Assembly (NCBI GenBank): GCA_964474905.1
Contig: CAYYUP010000018.1
Coordinates: 1-64,000, forward strand
Length of the DNA: 64,000 nt
Direction of reading: 5' to 3'
Source of the DNA: JADJRG01 sp964474905
GTDB lineage: Bacteria > Myxococcota_A > Polyangia > Nannocystales > Nannocystaceae
Below the pieces are notes generated by a model. It was not told where the DNA came from. It worked only from the letters and a program-made list of their open reading frames with translations, and searched no databases. Made by a program: the position numbers and the translations under genes. Positions 59,680 through 64,000 of this stretch are shown in pieces. Positions within the stretch are counted from its first letter, which is position 1; every line of letters starts with the position of its first letter.

Positions 59680-60740
59680 GACAGAATCTCCACGCTGGCG
59701 TCGGGGCCCGGGCATACGGCTTGGATATCGATCACACCAGGGACTCGGCGCAGCGTCGCCTCGACCTCGGAGGCCGCTTCGGCGGCGCAGAGCACCTTTA
59801 CGTGGGGACCGGCGTCGCTGGTGGCGTAGGCCTCGAGACCTCCCTGACGGGCCGCCCACAGGGCGCGGATGACCTCGAGTGTGACCCCGTTCCAGTAGAG
59901 AATCGGCGGTCTTGTGGCGAGCATGCAGGCGTGCATTTTGAACATGCTGTGCTCCATGATGGTGCCGATGCGGCTCAGATCGCGGTTGGCGATGGCCGTT
60001 TGGGCAGCGCCGAGATCCGCTTCGGAGGAGTTGACCCAGGGCGCGTAGTAGGGAGACGTTTGGCGGCTCTCCTCCATGCCCGCGGTCGAGCCGACGGCTT
60101 TTTTGCCCCGAGTGGTGTGCACGATCAAAAGGCGCACCGGCCAGTGATCCGCGGGGAAGATCGGCCGGGCGAGACAGTCGCTGCCGTCCGCGAGTTGCCC
60201 GCGATCGAGGCGGACAAAGCCGCCCCAGAGCGATCGCGCCGCCGAGCCGGAGCCGCGGCGAGCCAAGGCCGAGAGCGCCGAGGTATCTGCCTGCAGCCCG
60301 AGGGCATGGGCGCCCGCGAGTGTCAGGGCTGCAAAGCCGGAGGCCGAGCTGGCGAGACCTGCCGATGTCGGCAAGTGGTTCACCGAATCGACGCGGCAAG
60401 AGGGTCGGCAAGTGGACTCGCCGGTCGCCGCCCAAATCCTGTCGAGATGGCGGAAGACCTTCGTGGCCATCGCGTCGGCGATAGGCTCGTCATTGAGCGT
60501 GAAGGAGTCGCTCGTCCCTGGGCCGACCACAGTCTCGGTGCGCAGCTCTGCGAGGGTCATCGACAGTGATCCCACCGCCGGCAGGTTGAGGTCATCGACC
60601 TGGCCCGGCACCGCGGCGCGCTTGCCCCAGTACTTGACGAGTGCGATGTTTGAATGTGCGATTGCGCGCGCTTTATTCCCGGAGCCCTGCGAAATGCCTG
60701 CGCAGAGCTCCGGGATCCTTGGGGGGAAGCGCGACGACAC
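59676..60740 (-). CDS. mvaD: Diphosphomevalonate decarboxylase
   Basis: 354 aa GHMP enzyme that makes isopentenyl-PP with ATP. The family core starts with AIAHSNIALVKYWGKR. NHLPTSAGLASSASGFAAL, the ATP loop RRGSGSAARSLWGGF and the catalytic Asp in TSDAGPHVKV are intact. No ATG, GTG or TTG lies close to the natural start. The nearest canonical codon, GTG 60740, has GGGAGG 8 nt upstream but lies 68 bp inside mvaK1 and gives about 25 extra residues. It is chosen with moderate certainty. Overlaps the fusion gene as ATGA. Confidence 0.9.
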   Translation of the reverse strand: MSSRFPPRIPELCAGISQGSGNKARAIAHSNIALVKYWGKRAAVPGQVDDLNLPAVGSLSMTLAELRTETVVGPGTSDSFTLNDEPIADAMATKVFRHLDRIWAATGESTCRPSCRVDSVNHLPTSAGLASSASGFAALTLAGAHALGLQADTSALSALARRGSGSAARSLWGGFVRLDRGQLADGSDCLARPIFPADHWPVRLLIVHTTRGKKAVGSTAGMEESRQTSPYYAPWVNSSEADLGAAQTAIANRDLSRIGTIMEHSMFKMHACMLATRPPILYWNGVTLEVIRALWAARQGGLEAYATSDAGPHVKVLCAAEAASEVEATLRRVPGVIDIQAVCPGPDASVEILS

Positions 60741-61569
60741 AGCCGCCGCCTCCCGCACCGGTGAGTTTGGCGCCAGAGCAGCCGTGAGTGCCCGCGAGTG
60801 TGACCAACCGGTCAAGCGCGGGAGCGCCCACTCCGAGCCCTGACAAAAGCTCATGTGAAACATTCATGATCTCACCAAGCATTTTGAGATCATTTGACAT
60901 TATGGACTCAATACCGAGATCCACGGCGGCCCCCAAGGCATCGAGCACAGGTTCTACAATTGAGGGTATGCGATCGTGTCTGGCGCGCACTTTAGCGACC
61001 TCGATACTGGTCGATCGGGGCACGCCGCTGGGCAGGACCCACAGGTGCAGGCTGCTCGGCGCCTGCACCTGTGTGACCGCTTCGCCGCGGACAAATCGCA
61101 GCAAACCACCGCGCGCGGCGACTGCGCTATCGAGTCCAGAGGGCTCCCCGTGGAAGATCCGTTCGCCGACGATCGACGCTTCGATGATCGCCTCGACGCT
61201 CGCGTTTGGATCCGCGAGTCGGGCGAGAGCGACCGTCAGGGCCGCGGATGAGCCCAGGCCCGCCCCGGCCGGTAGACGGGTTTTGCCGGTGATTCTCCAA
61301 CCCGTCAGCGGGCCATTGCAGGTCTCGATCACGTCGATTGCGGCCCGCACGACGGGGTGATCGCTGGGCCGCTCGAGAACAACATCAAGTCCCCAGATCG
61401 GGATCGAAAGCGTGTTTGGCGCCTCCGAATTCGGCAAGGGCTCAGCCTGCAATTGCAGCCCCTGTGGCAAGCCGGCGGCAAGGGCAGGGCGGCCGTAGAC
61501 GACAGAGTGCTCCCCAAGGAGGATCACCTTACCGAAGGCTTCGGCGGAGGGGGCGAGAGCGTGGCGCAT
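60673..61569 (-). CDS. mvaK1: Mevalonate kinase
   Basis: 298 aa GHMP kinase phosphorylating mevalonate at C5. Motif 1 is AFGKVILLGEHSVVYGRPALA, the ATP loop LPAGAGLGSSAALTVAL, motif 3 KLTGAGGGGCVVAL. SGLDSAVAARGG carries the Asp that acts as base. ATG 61569 was chosen as the usual start 11 residues before the GK motif; ATG 61623 is possible. Follows fni by 75 bp and overlaps mvaD. Confidence 0.92.
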   Translation of the reverse strand: MRHALAPSAEAFGKVILLGEHSVVYGRPALAAGLPQGLQLQAEPLPNSEAPNTLSIPIWGLDVVLERPSDHPVVRAAIDVIETCNGPLTGWRITGKTRLPAGAGLGSSAALTVALARLADPNASVEAIIEASIVGERIFHGEPSGLDSAVAARGGLLRFVRGEAVTQVQAPSSLHLWVLPSGVPRSTSIEVAKVRARHDRIPSIVEPVLDALGAAVDLGIESIMSNDLKMLGEIMNVSHELLSGLGVGAPALDRLVTLAGTHGCSGAKLTGAGGGGCVVALPPKDPGALRRHFAGLRE

Positions 61570-61644
61570 GTGGGCCTGGAGTCTTAGGGAGAGCGGGCGC
61601 ACGGGGCCACGAGAGCGCGGCATCCGGCATCCGGGGTCAGAGGA

Positions 61645-62694
61645 TCAGGGGAGCCAGCGCTCGAGGTCGGGGCCGAGGATCTTTGGCGCACGCTGCAGAT
61701 CGCCGAGGTTTCGCGATCCGGTGAGCAACATGAGGGAGCGCAGAGTCGTGATGATGCTCTGCAAAAAGGTACGTGCGCCATCGATGCCACCGGCACGGTG
61801 AGCTTTGAGAACCGATGCTGCGAGGCCGCCCGCGGTGGCCCCGAGTGCGATCGCACGGGCGACATCCGAGCCCCGCCGGAGCCCGCCAGTGGCGATGATC
61901 GCCATGCCAAGGTCCCGCAGCTGGAGCACCGAGCCACCGGTCGGGATGCCCCAGTCCCAGAGTTCCTCTGCTAGCGCTTTGGCCTCGGCCGTGACGGCAC
62001 GATGGGCCTCGACCGCGACCCACGAAGTACCTCCGGCACCGCTGACATCGACGTGTCGCACCCCGGCCGCGTGCAGCTGCATGCCGACCTGCCGGGAGAT
62101 ACCGCAGCCGGTCTCCTTGGCGACGATCGGAATTGCGAGGTCCTCGACCAAGCGGCGAAAGACGTCGAGACCGCCAGAGAAATCCCGATCCCCGCCCGGT
62201 TGCACGATCTCCATCGCCGGGTTTAGATGGATGCAGAGCGCGTCAGCGCCGACCTCTCCACAGAGATCCTGGATCTCCGAGGTTTTCATCTGTCGCGCTT
62301 GGCAGAGCCCCAGGTTGCCGAGTAGCAGCACATTTGGCGCGTGCTCGCGGACCTTGTACGTCCACGCGGTCTCGGGGCGCTCGAACATCGCCCGCTGCGA
62401 GCCGAGACCGATCGCCAGCCCGAGTTCGTCGGCGACCTGGGCGAGCTCTTGGTTGATCTTTGCGGCCTCCTCGGTGCCGCCGGTCATCGCCGCGATGATC
62501 ACCGGTGCGTTTAGCCGCTTGCCGAGCAGTTTGACCGAGGTGTCGACATCGTCGGCGTGCATCTCGGGCAGCGCGTTGTGGACCAGCGAGACCTGGTGCA
62601 GGAGCGTGTTTTTTTCGCGGAAGCCGACGTTGTCGCCGGCGCAGAGGGCGATGTGGTCCTTCTTGCGCTGAGAGATGTCAAAACGGTCGGCCAT
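61645..62694 (-). CDS. fni: Type II isopentenyl-diphosphate isomerase
   Basis: 349 aa FMN-dependent TIM barrel that interconverts IPP and DMAPP. RKKDHI at the N-terminus, APVIIAAMTGGTEEAAKIN, GLGSQRAM, LHLNP-like CIHLNPAMEIVQPGGDRDF, IVAKETGCGIS, HVDVSGAGGTSWVAVE and GLRRGSDVARAIALGA are typical. The ATG at 62694 is preceded by TACCCT ending 8 nt upstream and no ribosome site, so the operon mRNA may be leaderless. First gene of the isoprenoid operon. Confidence 0.95.
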   Translation of the reverse strand: MADRFDISQRKKDHIALCAGDNVGFREKNTLLHQVSLVHNALPEMHADDVDTSVKLLGKRLNAPVIIAAMTGGTEEAAKINQELAQVADELGLAIGLGSQRAMFERPETAWTYKVREHAPNVLLLGNLGLCQARQMKTSEIQDLCGEVGADALCIHLNPAMEIVQPGGDRDFSGGLDVFRRLVEDLAIPIVAKETGCGISRQVGMQLHAAGVRHVDVSGAGGTSWVAVEAHRAVTAEAKALAEELWDWGIPTGGSVLQLRDLGMAIIATGGLRRGSDVARAIALGATAGGLAASVLKAHRAGGIDGARTFLQSIITTLRSLMLLTGSRNLGDLQRAPKILGPDLERWLP

Positions 62695-62702
62695 GGCGCG
62701 GG

Positions 62703-62708
62703 AGGGTA
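62703..62708 (-). promoter_or_regulatory. -10 box TACCCT of the isoprenoid operon, leaderless-type
   Basis: On the minus strand the box ends 8 nt before the fni ATG. The identical hexamer precedes the lipoprotein gene at 14513. Confidence 0.4.
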
Positions 62709-62847
62709 CCCCTAGGGGTCGCGCTTGCCATGTACGCGAGGTCACCGCAAGACGCTTGGAGACCGGTCGCCCGGTGCTGGAGAGGGCCTCTCGAGCCAAA
62801 ACAGGGCTTCTAGGGGCTCAGGGAGGCTCTTTTGGTGATTCCTTGGA

Positions 62848-62874
62848 GGTGATCCAGGGCACAAACAGATCACC
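62848..62874. promoter_or_regulatory. Operator-like inverted repeat GGTGATC-N13-GATCACC
   Basis: The 7-bp half-sites (62848-62854 and 62868-62874) are 20 bp apart centre to centre, about two helical turns, in the divergent space between fni and the NTF2-like gene. Such a repeat suits a dimeric repressor but no regulator is known. Confidence 0.35.
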
Positions 62875-62930
62875 GAACGACGGGCACGACTTCTCGTCCC
62901 GGGGCCTTTTGCGCGGGATACACTCCGAAG

Positions 62931-63434
62931 ATGCCAACGGAGCCCCCGAGTCCCGAGCCCGAACCTCCATCAGCGCTCAACGCTCGCCCCGAGGATGTCG
63001 CTTCGATCGACGCGATCATCAATGCGGTTTACGAGTCGGTCTCGTTCACCGCGCCGCGCGGTCCGGCTGGGGCGCGGCTGCGCTCTCTGGTCGCTCCCGA
63101 GGTGCGCCTCCAAAAGGTGCGCGCTGGCGGTCGCACGCGGGTCGGCGACATCGACTCCTATCTCGACGGCGTGCGCGATCAGATCGCCGCCGGCAGTCTG
63201 CTCGGCTTTCAAGAACGCGAACTCTTTCGACGCACCGAGGTTTACGGCGGTATCGCCCAGGTCTTCACCACTTACGAGGCGGTCCTGAGCGTCGCCGCGG
63301 GCGAGCGCACCGTCCGCGGGATCAACAGCATCCAGCTGCGCAACGACGGCCGGCGCTGGTGGGTGCTGTCGATCCTCTGGACCGACGAAGAAGAGGGCGA
63401 GCCGCTGCCGGTCGCCTACCTGCCGCGTTCCTAA
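62931..63434 (+). CDS. NTF2-like (SnoaL/DUF4440-type) protein
   Basis: 167 aa. After a Pro/Glu-rich start (1-20) comes a cone-fold domain: IDAIINAVYESVSF, LRSLVAPEVRLQKV, FQERELFRRTEVYGGIAQVFTTYEAVL, GINSIQLRNDGRRWWVLSILW. These are the helix and strand pattern of NTF2-like proteins that bind small ligands or act as enzymes. The substrate is unknown. A TACACT box ends 6 nt before the ATG; no ribosome site. Confidence 0.8.
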   Translation: MPTEPPSPEPEPPSALNARPEDVASIDAIINAVYESVSFTAPRGPAGARLRSLVAPEVRLQKVRAGGRTRVGDIDSYLDGVRDQIAAGSLLGFQERELFRRTEVYGGIAQVFTTYEAVLSVAAGERTVRGINSIQLRNDGRRWWVLSILWTDEEEGEPLPVAYLPRS

Positions 63435-63458
63435 GATCCGTCCGTAACCGGTGACCCC

Positions 63459-64000
63459 GTGACCGAAAAAAGCTCGCATCGCGGGCGCTACGCCCCGAGC
63501 CCGACCGGCCGACTTCACCTCGGCAACGCCCGCTCTGCGCTGCTCGCTTGGCTCGCGACCCGCCACGTCGGCGGCGTCTTTGTGATGCGCATCGAGGATG
63601 TCGATCACCAGCGATCGCGGCCTGAATTCGAGCGGCGAATGCTGGCGGACCTGCGCTGGCTCGGCCTCGATTGGGACGAAGGACCGGATGTCGGCGGCGC
63701 CTACGGGCCCTATCGCCAGTCGGAACGGGAGCCGCAGTACGCCGCCGCGATCGAGCAGCTAGAGGTGTTCTCCTGCTCCTGTTCGCGTCGGGAGCTGCGG
63801 CAAGCGGCCGCGGTGTTGGACGGCGAAGAGCCGATCTATCCCGGTACGTGCCGGGCCGGACCGCGTCATCCAGATCGAGCGCTAGCCCTGCGCTGGTGCA
63901 CGCCGCCGGGCCCTGTCGAGGTCACGGATATTCTCGCGGGCGGGCTTTGTCAGGATGTGCGAGCCGAGGTCGGCGACTTCTTGCTGCGCCGTCGCGATGG
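63459..64000 (+). CDS. gluQ: Glutamyl-Q tRNA(Asp) synthetase (3' end beyond window)
   Basis: 180 residues are visible. The class I nucleotide motif reads YAPSPTGRLHLGNARSALLAW (HLGN for HIGH), followed by RIEDVDHQRS and the zinc site CSCSRREL...YPGTC (Cys spacing as in GluQRS). It activates glutamate and adds it to queuosine in tRNA-Asp. The typical C-terminal anticodon domain of GltX is not yet visible, so GltX is not fully excluded, but YPGTC and CSRREL favour GluQRS. The start is GTG 63459, 24 bp after the preceding stop. Confidence 0.88.
   Translation, partial: MTEKSSHRGRYAPSPTGRLHLGNARSALLAWLATRHVGGVFVMRIEDVDHQRSRPEFERRMLADLRWLGLDWDEGPDVGGAYGPYRQSEREPQYAAAIEQLEVFSCSCSRRELRQAAAVLDGEEPIYPGTCRAGPRHPDRALALRWCTPPGPVEVTDILAGGLCQDVRAEVGDFLLRRRD

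Noticed and set aside
59680..60435. Extended N-terminus of the kinase/reductase fusion to 60435
   Set aside because: It reads mvaD in another frame. The ATG at 59679 overlaps the mvaD stop and starts the GHMP motif correctly.
1..64000. Insertion sequences, phage genes, CRISPR-Cas or defence islands
   Set aside because: No transposase, integrase, phage, Cas or restriction genes were recognised anywhere in the window.

Overview
The window is GC-rich chromosomal DNA (roughly two thirds G+C) with frequent GTG/TTG starts and dense gene packing. It carries about 48 protein genes, four tRNAs and three assembly gaps (7283-7382, 27127-27226, 38842-38851). The gene set suggests a Myxococcota (former deltaproteobacterial) genome, perhaps near the sterol- or squalene-making Nannocystis/Enhygromyxa/Plesiocystis group or Bradymonadales. 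The reasons are a bacterial mevalonate pathway with type II IPP isomerase, HpnCDE squalene synthesis, giant cytoplasmic TPR proteins, many low-complexity lipoproteins and TPR/beta-barrel surface proteins. This assignment is inference, because no rRNA or other taxonomic marker is present.

Layout. 1-8.3 kb: end of an acidic repeat protein, a small membrane protein, a 1988-aa TPR protein and a truncated unknown gene at a gap. 8.3-11.2 kb: tRNA-Thr and a thiS-thiG-thiE operon ending in a signal-peptidase-like protein that has lost both catalytic residues. 11.4-13.4 kb: Crp/Fnr regulator and alanine racemase. 13.4-20.6 kb (minus strand): lipoprotein, L,D-transpeptidase, radical SAM protein, two low-complexity membrane proteins and an N-formylglutamate amidohydrolase-like protein. 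20.9-25.7 kb: tRNA-Gln/tRNA-Glu with a strong terminator, gamma-glutamyltransferase, and an EtfD-like Fe-S membrane protein overlapped by bolA. 25.7-33.2 kb: metallophosphoesterase, FAD protein, purM, accD, folC, mazG. 33.3-38.7 kb: phoH, a TldD-like protein, GAF/HD-GYP, ybeY. 38.8-46.7 kb: surface proteins, tRNA-Leu, yqgE, DUF423, DUF5329-like lipoprotein, rarA, pdxJ, acyltransferase-like TPR protein. 46.7-54.1 kb: glutaredoxin lipoprotein, DsbD-like, Cys-rich lipoprotein, mlaC, TolC-like, ygfZ. 54.1-62.7 kb: the isoprenoid operon. 62.9-64 kb: NTF2-like protein and gluQRS (cut by the window end).

The outstanding system is the minus-strand operon 62694->54094: fni, mvaK1, mvaD, a natural phosphomevalonate kinase/HMG-CoA reductase fusion, hpnC, hpnD, hpnE. 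It encodes nearly the whole route from HMG-CoA to IPP/DMAPP and from farnesyl-PP to squalene in one transcription unit. Only HMG-CoA synthase and farnesyl-PP synthase are missing from the window. Two further genome-wide signals stand out. First, many genes have a TANNNT box 6-8 nt before the start codon and no Shine-Dalgarno sequence, which suggests frequent leaderless mRNAs. Second, the palindrome GCGATCGC occurs at least 21 times, where about two are expected.
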